Positions 17,411-26,066 of a stretch of DNA of 64,000 nucleotides are shown in pieces. The first letter of the stretch is position 1, and the number at the start of each line of letters is the position of its first letter. The position numbers were made by a program, and so were the translations under genes. This DNA comes from Proteobacteria bacterium DTSAM18 (GTDB lineage: Bacteria > Myxococcota_A > UBA796 > GCA-2862545). A model generated the notes under the pieces. The model did not search any database. It was given only the letters and a program-made list of their open reading frames with translations, and was not told the DNA's origin. The DNA lies in contig JARACJ010000012.1 in NCBI GenBank assembly GCA_028767165.1, positions 109,030 to 173,029 on the forward strand, read 5' to 3'.

Positions 17411-17600
17411 GATTTCAGCCTTGTACGGTCGCTCGTTCCGTCACCGGGGGGCGTGGGGCTCTGCGTGGCCTTCGTTCCCGCGGCGCAAGGGGACGCCATC
17501 CAACTAACGCAGCATGGGCCCATTCGCCAGAAAATGAGGGAATATCCAGACCGGTACGGCGATCCCCGAACCACGCGGGTGGCCCCCCGGAGGTCGGGGT

Positions 17601-18596
17601 GTGATGCTCGGAGGTGACCCGTTCCGACGCTCCCAGGCCATGCCGATGTCCCTGTTGCCCACCGTCCAGCGCTTCGCGGAGCCGTTTCCGTACGTCCACG
17701 CGACGAAGGCCCTCCCCTCCCCCTGGGCCGACCACCTGCTGGCCCTCTTCGAGGCGCCCCAGGCCTGGCAGCACCACCGGTCGTTCTACCGGGCGGCCAT
17801 CGCCGTGGTGAGCGACCAGGTTCCGCGGGCATGGCGTCAGCAGATGGCCCGGCGGGCAGCGGAGCTGTTCGAGCTGCCCCTGGTGGACGACTGCCGGATC
17901 ACGATCCAGACCATGACCGAGGGCCAGGGCTCCGACGTCCACTCCGACCGTCCCCTCGCCGGCTACGAGGTCGCCCGCTGGGTGTGGCAGCTCAACGAGG
18001 ACTGGTCACCGGCCCACGGCGGCGTCCTCGGCATCCACGGGCCGGATGGGGGGCGCGTCCGCAGCCACGAACCGGTGTGGAACAGCCTGTTCGGGTTCGT
18101 GATGTACCCGGAGTCCGTGCACTCGGTGTCCGAGGTCCACGCCCTGCGGCGCACGGTGGTGGTGCACTTCTTCCACCCGGCCAACAGCGAGGCCATGGCC
18201 ACGCACCTGTCCCGGCTGATGGGCGCCATGGACTTCTCCACCTGGCCCACCGCCCTGTGGGACCGGGCCGATGTCGCCGAGCAGGTGCATCCCGACGAGC
18301 AGACCTTCGCCGCGGGCGCGGTGGCCTGGCTGCTGCACCACTGGGGGCGGCCCCTCGAGGAGGTCATCGACGCCTACGACGCCGTGGCGCCCGTGCCCCG
18401 CGACGACGCCTGGTTCGACGCCCTCGTGCAGGAGGACCTCACGCCGTCCACGCTGCTCGCGATCTGGGCCGTCCACCTGCACCTCGACCACTTCGACCCG
18501 CGGTCGTGGCGAAGATTGAAGCGACGCATCCCAGGTAACGAACAGATGCCAGCTCCCGTGAGAGCATGGCTCGAATTGGCGATACCGCAGGTGTGA
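17601..18596 (+). CDS. 2-oxoglutarate/Fe(II) oxygenase-like protein
   Basis: The start is GTG 17601 or ATG 17604; GGAGG at 17589 fits either. The first 200 residues resemble prolyl-hydroxylase-like 2OG-Fe(II) oxygenases: the HxD iron ligands appear as DVHSDRPLAGYE near residue 114, followed by WVWQLNEDWSPAHGGVLGI (the LNxxWxPxxGGxL segment), the distal His in PESVHSVSEV near 173 and the 2OG-binding Arg in ALRRTVVVHFF near 183. The remaining 130 residues form a helical C-terminal region of unknown role. Likely activity is hydroxylation of a protein or small molecule. Confidence 0.8.
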   Translation: MMLGGDPFRRSQAMPMSLLPTVQRFAEPFPYVHATKALPSPWADHLLALFEAPQAWQHHRSFYRAAIAVVSDQVPRAWRQQMARRAAELFELPLVDDCRITIQTMTEGQGSDVHSDRPLAGYEVARWVWQLNEDWSPAHGGVLGIHGPDGGRVRSHEPVWNSLFGFVMYPESVHSVSEVHALRRTVVVHFFHPANSEAMATHLSRLMGAMDFSTWPTALWDRADVAEQVHPDEQTFAAGAVAWLLHHWGRPLEEVIDAYDAVAPVPRDDAWFDALVQEDLTPSTLLAIWAVHLHLDHFDPRSWRRLKRRIPGNEQMPAPVRAWLELAIPQV

Positions 18597-18790
18597 AGCG
18601 GGACGTCAGGCAGCCCCCTCGACCTCTTCCCAACCACGCGGTCGAGGGGACGTGCATGACTCATCCGCACGCTGGAGGGGCGCTTGCACCCCCCTGGCTC
18701 TCGGACGGGACCACCGTGCCCCGTCGATACCGAAGCCGCGCCGGGTCGTGACATCTGCTCACAAACCAGGGCGAACCGTCGCTCACGACC

Positions 18791-19063
18791 TCAGGCCTTG
18801 ACCTTGTAGTCGAGTCCGAGATCCACACCGCCGGGGAACACCTTGAACAGGAACACCTGCTTGCCGTGGCGCTGGTAGCTCTCGGCGACCGCATCCCGCA
18901 GCAGGTCCATCACCACACCGTGTTCGCCCTGGACCTGGGTGGCGGTGGCGTTCGTGCGCCGCTCGACGCCGGGGGCGCCGTCGATGCGGGCGATGAACCA
19001 GTCGATGACGGGGATGTAGTCTTCATTCAAGGGGTACAGGGACACTTCGATGGCGGTCTTCAT
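18791..19063 (-). CDS. YkoF/MTH1187-type thiamine-binding domain protein
   Basis: The 90-residue protein matches the single-domain MTH1187/YkoF family: MKTAIEVSLYPLNEDYIPVI at the N-terminus, TNATATQVQGEHGVVMDLL in the middle and VFLFKVFPGG before the end. Relatives bind thiamine or its pyrimidine moiety, or act as small ferredoxin-fold ligand binders. It lies 123 bases downstream of a TonB receptor preceded by a TPP riboswitch, which supports a role in thiamine handling. The ATG at 19063 follows TGGAG. No signal peptide is present, so it acts in the cytoplasm. Confidence 0.85.
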   Translation of the reverse strand: MKTAIEVSLYPLNEDYIPVIDWFIARIDGAPGVERRTNATATQVQGEHGVVMDLLRDAVAESYQRHGKQVFLFKVFPGGVDLGLDYKVKA

Positions 19064-19122
19064 GTGTTGATCTCCAGATTCAATATTTAAAGGGGTAGTG
19101 TGAGGTATGTGACAGGGCGTTT

Positions 19123-19137
19123 TTCACCACAGGTGAA
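19123..19137. promoter_or_regulatory. 15-bp perfect palindrome upstream of the thiamine-binding gene
   Basis: TTCACC-ACA-GGTGAA is a perfect 6-3-6 inverted repeat in an AT-richer gap of 123 bases between the TonB receptor gene and the downstream thiamine-binding gene. No T-tract follows on either strand, so an operator or a short processing hairpin is more likely than a terminator. Confidence 0.4.
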
Positions 19138-19186
19138 TAAGCGAGCGACCGCAACCCTCACGCTCCGCCCGCCTACACCGTCTCCG

Positions 19187-21403
19187 TCAGTTGAAGTCGA
19201 TCCGACCCGTCACGCCGAACTGCTGCGGATCGCCATACCGGACGTACTGGTTGGCGGCCCAGCCCTCGCTCGGGTCGTTGCCGAAGTAGAAGCCGCGCAC
19301 GCCGTACCTCGCGTCGAACACGTTGCGCGCCCACGCGTACAGGCCCCAGTTGCGGCCTTCGTAGCCCACCTTCAGGTTGACCTTGGCCCAGGCGTCGGAC
19401 TGGAAGTCGTGGCTGTCGGAGTAGTAGAAGCGGTCCATGCCGCTCACGGAGACCCGGCCGAACAGGCCGAAGGGTGCACGGAAGGTCGCCGCCGCGAAGA
19501 AGTTCCACGTGGGCGCGTGGGCGAGGCCCCGGCCGTCGAGGTCGGTGGACGTGCCGTCACCGTTCTCGAAGCTGTAGTCCTTGTATTCGGCGTGCAGCAG
19601 GCCCAGCGCGCCGTCGAGCTCCATCCAGCCCAGGGGGCGGGCGTGGATCTCGAACTCACCGCCGAAGCTGTTCGAGCGGCCGGCGTTGTTGGTGTACAGG
19701 AAGAAGTTCTGGGGGCTGTCCGGATCCTGCACCGAGGCCTCGACCTGCTGGTTGATCCGGTCCATGTAGAACACCGCGGCGTTGGTGGTGAGGTCGCCGC
19801 CCAGCCAGTAGCCCTTGTAGCCGGCCTCGAAGTTGTACAGCACCTCGCTGCCGAAGGTCTTGTGCTCGCTCAGCACCTCGGGCAGGCCCATGTTGAAGCC
19901 ACCGGCCTTGTAGCCGCGGGCCGCACGCACGTACGGACGGCTGTGGTCGCCGATGAAGCCGGTGAAGGTGACGTGACCACCCCACATGGTCTCGTTCGGA
20001 TCGAAGGCCTCGCCGGCGTCATCCTCGTACTCGCTCAGGCGGTGCTCCACGCGCACGCCGGCCGACAGGGCCACCGGCCCGATGCGGGAGTCGAGGTCGG
20101 CGAAGCCGGCGAGGTTGGTGGCCTTGTAGTCGCTGATGAGGAACACATCCTCGAAGCCGTTGTAGAAGGACTCGAGGTCGTTGTGCTCCTGGTTGTGGAG
20201 CATGTAGAAGCCGGCCAGCCACTCGGTGGTGTCGGCGAACAGGCGTCCGCCCTCTTCGCTGGTGATGCGCAGCTCCTGGCTCACGGTGAAGCGGTCGGCC
20301 TGCTTGTCCCACCAGTAGTCGTACTGGCAGGGCTCGTCTTCGCCGGTCTCCCAGTTCTGGCAGGTCTTCTCGGCCCAGTAGTCCGGGTTGGCCCAGTCAC
20401 CGTCGAAGGCGTGCTGGTGCAGGGTCTGGCCGACGGTCGTGAGGCTCGTGAGCCGTGCCACGTCGCCCATCCACCAGCTCAGCTTCATGGCGCCGGCGTT
20501 GGTGCGGGCCGAGTCGATGCCGGGCTGGTCGGTGATGGTCTCGAAACCGTTGTTGTCGAGGGTCCAGGCATCGTACCCGTTGGCCAGGTTGGCGTGCATG
20601 TAGGTCAGGTCGATGCGCAGGGCGTCGACCGGGGTCCACCGCAGCTTGAAGCGGCCCGTGCGCTCGTCGCGGGCATTGGTGTCGCTCACGCCCAGGTAGG
20701 TGTTCTCGCGAAAACCGTCCTGGTTGTGCATCTGCAGGCTGGCCCGGTACAGCAGGCGCTTGTCCTTCGTGACGGGACCGCTGGCGTAGGCGCCCATGGT
20801 CCAGGCGTTGTCGGTGCCGAGGGAGGCCTGGCCGCCGGCCTGGAATTCACGGGTGGGATCGTTGGACTTCACGTAGATGAGGCCGGCGAGGGCGTTGGCG
20901 CCGTAGCGGGTGCCCTGGGGGCCGCGGAGGACCTCCACCTGCTGCACGTCCCACAGGGTGGCGGCCATGCCGAGGCCCGACAGGTCGATGTCGTCGATGA
21001 GGAAGCCGACCGAGGCGTTGGGCGCGCCCTGGAACTCCTCCTGATCGCCGATGCCGCGGATCTGGAAGTAGCGGGGACGGCTCGTGGCGCCGGACCAGTT
21101 CAGGTTGGGCACCGCGTACATGATGTCCTCGAACTGGGCGCCGCCCTCGTCGACGATGTCCTTCTCCTCGAGCACGGTGATGCTGCTGGGCACGTCGATG
21201 GCCAGCCGCTGCTCGCGCAGGCCGGAGGTCACGACGACCACGTCCGCATCCGCCTCGTCGATGGGTTCGTCCGTCTCGGAGGTCTCGGCGGTGTCCGAGC
21301 GCTCGGCCTGTGCCACCGTCTCGTCGGCGGGCGCCTCGGCCTGCTCTTCCTGGGCCCAGGACAGGTTGGCCGCGAGGGCCAGGGTCAGGGTCAGCTTGTT
21401 CAT
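19187..21403 (-). CDS. TonB-dependent outer-membrane receptor, probable thiamine transporter
   Basis: The 738-residue protein has a signal peptide (MNKLTLTLALAANLSWA), an acidic linker, then a plug domain with DVPSSITVLEEKDI, FEDIMYAVPNLNWSG, YFQIRGIGD and VEVLRGPQGTRYGANALAG, the standard plug signatures. A barrel of about 550 residues follows and ends in an aromatic-rich strand with terminal FN. A TonB box-like DVVVVTS precedes the plug. A TPP riboswitch lies directly upstream in the leader, so thiamine or a related pyrimidine is the probable ligand. The substrate is inferred from regulation only. Confidence 0.92.
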   Translation of the reverse strand: MNKLTLTLALAANLSWAQEEQAEAPADETVAQAERSDTAETSETDEPIDEADADVVVVTSGLREQRLAIDVPSSITVLEEKDIVDEGGAQFEDIMYAVPNLNWSGATSRPRYFQIRGIGDQEEFQGAPNASVGFLIDDIDLSGLGMAATLWDVQQVEVLRGPQGTRYGANALAGLIYVKSNDPTREFQAGGQASLGTDNAWTMGAYASGPVTKDKRLLYRASLQMHNQDGFRENTYLGVSDTNARDERTGRFKLRWTPVDALRIDLTYMHANLANGYDAWTLDNNGFETITDQPGIDSARTNAGAMKLSWWMGDVARLTSLTTVGQTLHQHAFDGDWANPDYWAEKTCQNWETGEDEPCQYDYWWDKQADRFTVSQELRITSEEGGRLFADTTEWLAGFYMLHNQEHNDLESFYNGFEDVFLISDYKATNLAGFADLDSRIGPVALSAGVRVEHRLSEYEDDAGEAFDPNETMWGGHVTFTGFIGDHSRPYVRAARGYKAGGFNMGLPEVLSEHKTFGSEVLYNFEAGYKGYWLGGDLTTNAAVFYMDRINQQVEASVQDPDSPQNFFLYTNNAGRSNSFGGEFEIHARPLGWMELDGALGLLHAEYKDYSFENGDGTSTDLDGRGLAHAPTWNFFAAATFRAPFGLFGRVSVSGMDRFYYSDSHDFQSDAWAKVNLKVGYEGRNWGLYAWARNVFDARYGVRGFYFGNDPSEGWAANQYVRYGDPQQFGVTGRIDFN

Positions 21404-21465
21404 CTCGCGTCTCTCGGTGCTTGCTTTCGTTCACACGGAGATCCGGAGGCGCAGTACAAATTGAT

Positions 21466-21479
21466 CCGCTGAGAAGCGG
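21466..21479 (-). promoter_or_regulatory. Expression-platform hairpin of the TPP riboswitch
   Basis: On the reverse strand the sequence reads CCGCT-TCTC-AGCGG, a 5-bp hairpin just after the aptamer. Its TCTCAGCGG part is a perfect 9-nt complement of CCGCTGAGA inside the aptamer, so aptamer folding and this alternative pairing would be mutually exclusive. Confidence 0.65.
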
Positions 21480-21485
21480 TCATCT

Positions 21486-21569
21486 GCCATCCCTACGCCG
21501 GTATGATCCGGATCAGGTTCAACGGGTCCCTGCAAGCAGGTCTCAGCGGCGATGCCGCACCCCGTGGCC
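21486..21569 (-). ncRNA. TPP (THI-box) riboswitch
   Basis: Read on the reverse strand, this segment contains the conserved TPP aptamer blocks in order: CGGGGTGC, GCTGAGA, ACCCGTTGAACCTGATCCGG, and ACCGGCGTAGGGA. The closing P1 stem can form from GGCCA at 21565-21569 with TGGC at 21486-21489. It lies about 80 bases upstream of the TonB receptor start and should repress that gene and probably the thiamine-binding gene when TPP is abundant. Confidence 0.96.
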
Positions 21570-21638
21570 GACAGCGCTGTAGCCCATCGCGGCGAGAGGT
21601 CCACAGGGGTCCGGCGTCCGGTACCCCCATCCTGGATC

Positions 21639-21681
21639 AAAAAACAGGCCCGGTCTCTCCGCTACGGGAGGACCGGGCCTG
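21639..21681 (-). terminator. Rho-independent terminator (reverse strand)
   Basis: On the reverse strand CAGGCCCGGTC pairs with GACCGGGCCTG (11 perfect pairs around a 15-base loop) and is followed at once by six T residues. It lies about 165 bases after the stop of the lipoprotein gene at 21845-22981 and insulates the TPP riboswitch transcript from it. Confidence 0.9.
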
Positions 21682-21844
21682 GATGTGTCCAGAGTGTCAA
21701 GGACGAAAGACCAAAGGAGCGCCGGGTCACAGCACATGGGAGCGGAGGAACGGAGGAAACAGGGATATCATCGAAAAAATCTCTGTTGTCTCTGCTTCTC
21801 TGTTTCTCTGTGTGGAAACCCAACCCCTCTTCAGCCGGAAGCCC

Positions 21845-22981
21845 TCACTCCGCTTCCTCTTCGTCCTCGAGGTCACCCCCACCGAAGAACACGTGCACCG
21901 TGTCGAGCTTGGTGATGCTGCCGTTGGCGAGGGTGTCCTCGATCTGGCCGACGATGCCGCCGAGCTCGTCGCTCCAGCTGCCGCTCCACACCTGCTCGCG
22001 GCGCTGCTTCCACTCGCCCTTCTGCTTGCGGGTCTCGCGGGTGCTCCAGCCGACCAGGTAGCCGTCGTCGCCGTAGGTGCCCGAGAGCTCCTGGCGGTTG
22101 CGGTTGTTGTCGTTCTCGAGCTGGAAGTAGTCGAGCCGGCCCATGTCGTCGTAGCCGTAGGTGAAGATGTCGCTGTTCTGGTCTTCGCCCTGCAGGTTGG
22201 GGGTGACGACGACCTCGAGGGGGCGTCCCTCGTCGTCGAAGGACCAGTCGTAGGTGACCGTGACGGGCTTCTGGTCGGGATCGGGGATCACGACCCACTC
22301 CTCGAGCACCACGCGATCGTCCTCGAAGGTGAACTCACGACGGATCATGGGCTCTTCGTTCTCGTCCTCGGTCTCGGTGAGCGCCTCGACCCGGCCCTGG
22401 GCGTCCAGGTACAGGGTGGACCACCGGAACGGCAGGCCGGTGCGGTAGTCGATGACGTAGGCGACGTCCTGCCCGCCCTCCTGACCGTAGCTGACCTCAC
22501 GGATCGGCGTGCGGGTGGGCACGAGGTTGTACCGACCGGTGATGCGGCCCTTGTCGTCGAACTCGGTGACGATCTCGGCGGTGGTGACGCCGCCGCTGAT
22601 GGCCTTCTGGGAGATCATCTCGACGCCGTCGCCCACCGTCTCGGTGGTGACGCGGGCCTCACCGCCGTCGTCGTGGAAGATCATGAGCCCGTCGCGCTCG
22701 GAGGGGCCGTGGTACTCCCAGGAGGCCACGAGGCGATCGTCTGAGTCGGGCAGGGTGTAGCTCAGGTCGCTGCGGACCACCGAGGGGTGCTGCTCGTGGG
22801 CACGGGCAGGCAGCGGAGGGGTGGGCAGCGCGAGCTGGCCGGCATCCCAGACCTTGATCACGGATCCGCCGACCCACTCGTCGACCAGGCCGTCGCCGTC
22901 GTTGTCCTTGCCATCGAGGGCCTCGGTGTTGTCGACCGTGCAGCCGGCGGCCATCAGGGCCAGAAGTCCAAGGAATCGCAT
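21845..22981 (-). CDS. Lipoprotein with MopE-type Asp-rich motif and YD-like repeats (paralog 1 of 4)
   Basis: The start at 22981 follows GGAGGAGAC and yields a 378-residue lipoprotein (signal ending MAAGC). Directly after the anchor comes DGKDNDGDGLVDEWVGG, a calcium-type Asp-rich loop as in MopE-like surface proteins. The body carries recurring YD/RHS-like units: EFDDKGRITGRYN, LYLDAQGRVEAL, WSFDDEGRPLEVVV and YGYDDMGRLDYFQ. It ends in an acidic tail. The next two genes upstream encode relatives with the same plan. An outer-membrane or surface location is likely; function is unknown. A strong terminator follows. Confidence 0.85.
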   Translation of the reverse strand: MRFLGLLALMAAGCTVDNTEALDGKDNDGDGLVDEWVGGSVIKVWDAGQLALPTPPLPARAHEQHPSVVRSDLSYTLPDSDDRLVASWEYHGPSERDGLMIFHDDGGEARVTTETVGDGVEMISQKAISGGVTTAEIVTEFDDKGRITGRYNLVPTRTPIREVSYGQEGGQDVAYVIDYRTGLPFRWSTLYLDAQGRVEALTETEDENEEPMIRREFTFEDDRVVLEEWVVIPDPDQKPVTVTYDWSFDDEGRPLEVVVTPNLQGEDQNSDIFTYGYDDMGRLDYFQLENDNNRNRQELSGTYGDDGYLVGWSTRETRKQKGEWKQRREQVWSGSWSDELGGIVGQIEDTLANGSITKLDTVHVFFGGGDLEDEEEAE

Positions 22982-23196
22982 GTCTCCTCCGGTGGCGCAG
23001 GGGAATGCGCCATGGTGTCGGAGACACCGTTCCACAGGAGGGTCGAGCCCACAAGTCCTTGACAGACCGCGCGGCAACATGATGCATCTCTGAACGGAAC
23101 AAAGGGGAAAGTGGAACGGTGCCCTGCCCTCCCCGCTCCACGGGCCCTGGCCCGCGACTCGGAGGAGGTGGGAGATCCGCTGCCCTCAGGTCCGGA

Positions 23197-24381
23197 TCAC
23201 GCCGGTACCGGCTCGCAGGTGTAGAGGTGGTCTTCGGAGATGAAGGTCTCCCCCACCACCTCCAGCGTGGGCTCGCCGTCGGGAAGCTGCGCCGAGACGC
23301 CCCAGGTCGTGGTCGTCTCCTCGCCCACCGCACCCCCCAGGGCATCGTCCCAGCGCACGCTCCAGGTGGTCTCCGAGAAGGTGGCCCAGTCCCCTTCGAA
23401 CATCCACTCCGAGGTGCGGACGGAGGAATCGACGAAGCCGTCCTCGTTCCAGGTGACGACCGTGGTGTGCCGCTTCGGATCGTCGAGATCCTCGGACACG
23501 AAGGAGGTCAGCCGGTCCTGGTCGTCCCAGGTCCACCCGAGACGATAGCGCGCGCGCATCCGCTCCGGCCGACCGGCGGTGATCTCGGCCTCGAGCGGCC
23601 TGTCCTGCTCGTCGAGGGTCCACGCGACCTCGAAGCGCGTGAGCACCTCGTCGTCCCGAGGGTCGACGGTCACGCCCTCCACGAGCCGCCCGTCCTCGAA
23701 GACGAAGTCCTGCCGGGTGTCCGGCTCGGCCCCCTTCTCCGCGACCCACTGCATGGACAGCACCCTGTCCTCATCGTCCAGCACGTAGGTCCCGTACCTG
23801 ACGGGCCTGGCGTTGGACTCGGCCTCCACGTCGAACTCGTACACGGTCACGAAGGCCATGTGACGACCGTCGACCTCCTCGTAGCGGTAGGTGCGCTCGA
23901 GGTAGTCCCAGTCGTCGAACACCGAACGCAGGGCCGTGGGACGCCCCTGCTCGTCGTAGTCGAACACGTCCCGCGCCACGGACGGGCCATCGTAGTACAG
24001 GTGCTGGGACTGCAGACGCCCATCGTCCCAGACGTAGTCGAAGCCACCCTGGCTCCCGCTGTCGTACCAGGTGCGCTCCACCACCTCGCCGTCCCGGTCG
24101 TGCAGGCCGGTGTAGCTCCAGGACTCGTACCACTCGAAGGGGTGCCCCTCCTTGCGCCAGGTACGCTCACTGCGCTCCACCGAGGCGTCCTGGTGAAAGA
24201 CCAGCTCCGGCGGCGCCACCGTCGGCGTGGACAGGAACTGCGCAGGACGCTGTTCGAACCGGAAGCCGCCCACCCACTCGTCGACCACACCGTCGCCGTC
24301 GTCGTCGAGGCCGTTGCACAGCTCGGGGGCCGGGGCGGTACAGGCGGTGAGGAAGAGGGACAGCACAAGAGCGGGACGCAT
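23197..24381 (-). CDS. Lipoprotein with MopE-type motif and YD-like repeats (paralog 2 of 4)
   Basis: ATG 24381 follows AGGAG and opens a lipoprotein signal (MRPALVLSLFLTAC); the total is 394 residues. The Asp-rich motif reads CNGLDDDGDGVVDEWVGG. YD-like units include VFDYDEQGRPTALRSV, WTLDEQDRPLEAEI, WTWDDQDRLTSFVSE and VTWNEDGFVDSSV, spaced by beta-rich segments with many Trp and Tyr. The C-terminus ends in YTCEPVPA, and a Cys in this position also occurs in the two other long paralogs. Function is unknown. The gene is in tandem with the relatives on both sides. Confidence 0.85.
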   Translation of the reverse strand: MRPALVLSLFLTACTAPAPELCNGLDDDGDGVVDEWVGGFRFEQRPAQFLSTPTVAPPELVFHQDASVERSERTWRKEGHPFEWYESWSYTGLHDRDGEVVERTWYDSGSQGGFDYVWDDGRLQSQHLYYDGPSVARDVFDYDEQGRPTALRSVFDDWDYLERTYRYEEVDGRHMAFVTVYEFDVEAESNARPVRYGTYVLDDEDRVLSMQWVAEKGAEPDTRQDFVFEDGRLVEGVTVDPRDDEVLTRFEVAWTLDEQDRPLEAEITAGRPERMRARYRLGWTWDDQDRLTSFVSEDLDDPKRHTTVVTWNEDGFVDSSVRTSEWMFEGDWATFSETTWSVRWDDALGGAVGEETTTTWGVSAQLPDGEPTLEVVGETFISEDHLYTCEPVPA

Positions 24382-24537
24382 CGGGACTCCTGGTGGGGAG
24401 CCGCATCCTAGACTGCATGAGCATGCAGGAAGAGCCTCCATCCCCTTGGCATCGGAGCAAACAAGGAAATGGGGGCGCGCCTCGACATCCCCGCGCCCGT
24501 CCACTGGGGCGCGGACACGCCCCAGTGGAACCCGGAA

Positions 24538-25695
24538 CTACCGGCAGACGAACGTATCGACGTAGTCCGGTACCACCAGGATGCCCTCGATGGACTCGCT
24601 GCTCCCCCTGAGCGCCCCTTCGTCGTCGTCCCAACCGAACGTGGTCAGGGAAGCCAGCGGGTCCGCCTCCTCCTCGGCGTCTCCGTACCGCATCACGCCC
24701 ACCGACTCGACCGTCTCGATGCCGCCGAACGGGTTGTAGGTGACGGTCATGCCCACCGAATCCGGCGCGTCCGAGGTCTCGTGCGTGACCTGCACCAGGC
24801 GTCCGTCGGCGTCCCAGCTGTAGACGTCGTCGATCCGCAGGGTCTCTTCCCCACGGGGGATGGTCTGCTGGACGTGCTCGAGCAGGCCATCGTCCGAGAA
24901 CGTCCATGCATAGGCATGCTGGACCGTCTCCTCTCCGGTCTCCATGTCGACCGAGGACACCTCCACCAGGTGGCCATCCTCATACCGGTAGACGGTGCGC
25001 TGCTCGTCGATGTCGCCGGTCTCGAGGACGTCGGCGACCCACAGGATGCGGCCCTCGGCATCGTAGGCCATGTGGCGCTCCAGCGGCTCGGACTCCGGGG
25101 CCGGTCGGGAGGTGACCCTGGCGAAGCCGCCGTCCTCCTCGTCGTGCCACGCGTACTCCGTCCGGGTCCAGGACGTCGTTCCCTTCAGTCCGATCTCCCG
25201 AAGCAGCCTGCCCTGCTCGTCGAGCTCCAGGCGCCAGCCGGACAGGAGCTGGTCGAGGTCGGTGGGCTCGGTCGCCCCCTCTGAGAACGTGGCGACATAC
25301 ACCTCCACGCCGTCCAAGGACTCCGAGTAGCTGACGAGGGAGCCATCATCCCCACGCTGCTCCACCACCTCGAAGACGCCACCGTCCTCGTCGAACACGC
25401 GGTGCTCCGTGATGGTGCTGGCGTGCGCCGAGGTCTGCACCGACAGGCGCTCCGCGACACCTGGGACCTGCACCGGGACCCACGAGGCCTGCGGCGGATG
25501 GCCTGCCCACAGGCCGGTCGGCCAGACCAGGTCGATCGTCCAGGTTCCCACCCACTCGTCGACGACCCCGTTTCCGTCGTCGTCGATGCCGTTGCAGGCC
25601 TCCGGCCCCCGGACATCACCCAGCATGAACTCGTCGGCCGGCGAGGCGCAGCCCGCCAGGAGGAGTACCGCGATCAGGCTTGTGTTCCTTCCCAT
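24538..25695 (-). CDS. Lipoprotein with MopE-type motif and YD-like repeats (paralog 3 of 4)
   Basis: The 385-residue protein opens with MGRNTSLIAVLLLAGC as lipoprotein signal; GGGAG precedes the ATG. The Asp-rich motif is CNGIDDDGNGVVDEWVG. YD-like units include AYDAEGRILWVADV, YRYEDGHLVEVSSV, WTFSDDGLLEHVQ, YSWDADGRLVQVTHE and a closing TFGWDDDEGALRGSS. It ends DTFVCR, again with a penultimate-region Cys. It belongs to the same tandem cluster as the two preceding genes, probably generated by duplication and then strong divergence. Confidence 0.85.
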   Translation of the reverse strand: MGRNTSLIAVLLLAGCASPADEFMLGDVRGPEACNGIDDDGNGVVDEWVGTWTIDLVWPTGLWAGHPPQASWVPVQVPGVAERLSVQTSAHASTITEHRVFDEDGGVFEVVEQRGDDGSLVSYSESLDGVEVYVATFSEGATEPTDLDQLLSGWRLELDEQGRLLREIGLKGTTSWTRTEYAWHDEEDGGFARVTSRPAPESEPLERHMAYDAEGRILWVADVLETGDIDEQRTVYRYEDGHLVEVSSVDMETGEETVQHAYAWTFSDDGLLEHVQQTIPRGEETLRIDDVYSWDADGRLVQVTHETSDAPDSVGMTVTYNPFGGIETVESVGVMRYGDAEEEADPLASLTTFGWDDDEGALRGSSESIEGILVVPDYVDTFVCR

Positions 25696-26066
25696 GTCTT
25701 CACGCTCCCTTCAGTCATGCATGAAAGTGCACAACCTGCCCGGGACGCAAACCGTATCGAGTTCATTCGATGAAAAGATCGGAATGTCCAGGATCTCTTC
25801 CATACGACAGGAAAGCCGCACGGGGCGTCGGCAGTGTACGCGCCCGTGCGGCAGGAGGAGACACAAGGATGCCTGCGCTGGTCGCGGCCCCAGGGGAACC
25901 ACGACCGACATCCACCCCTCAAGTGTGACAGGGCGGCGTGTCGTAAACCGGCGGAGGGCTACGGTACGAGCTCGGCGCGGTGGTAATTCCCATCTGACCT
26001 CCGACCTCGATTCCACCGCCCGGTCACCGATGTACAGTGAACGTCCACGCGAACCCGGGGTACTCC
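25696..26066. other. Intergenic region between divergent genes
   Basis: These 371 bases separate the YD-like lipoprotein gene from the divergent metallo-beta-lactamase-fold gene. Composition dips in GC around 25730-25810, which may mark promoters. No repeat, RNA or gene is supported. Confidence 0.4.
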
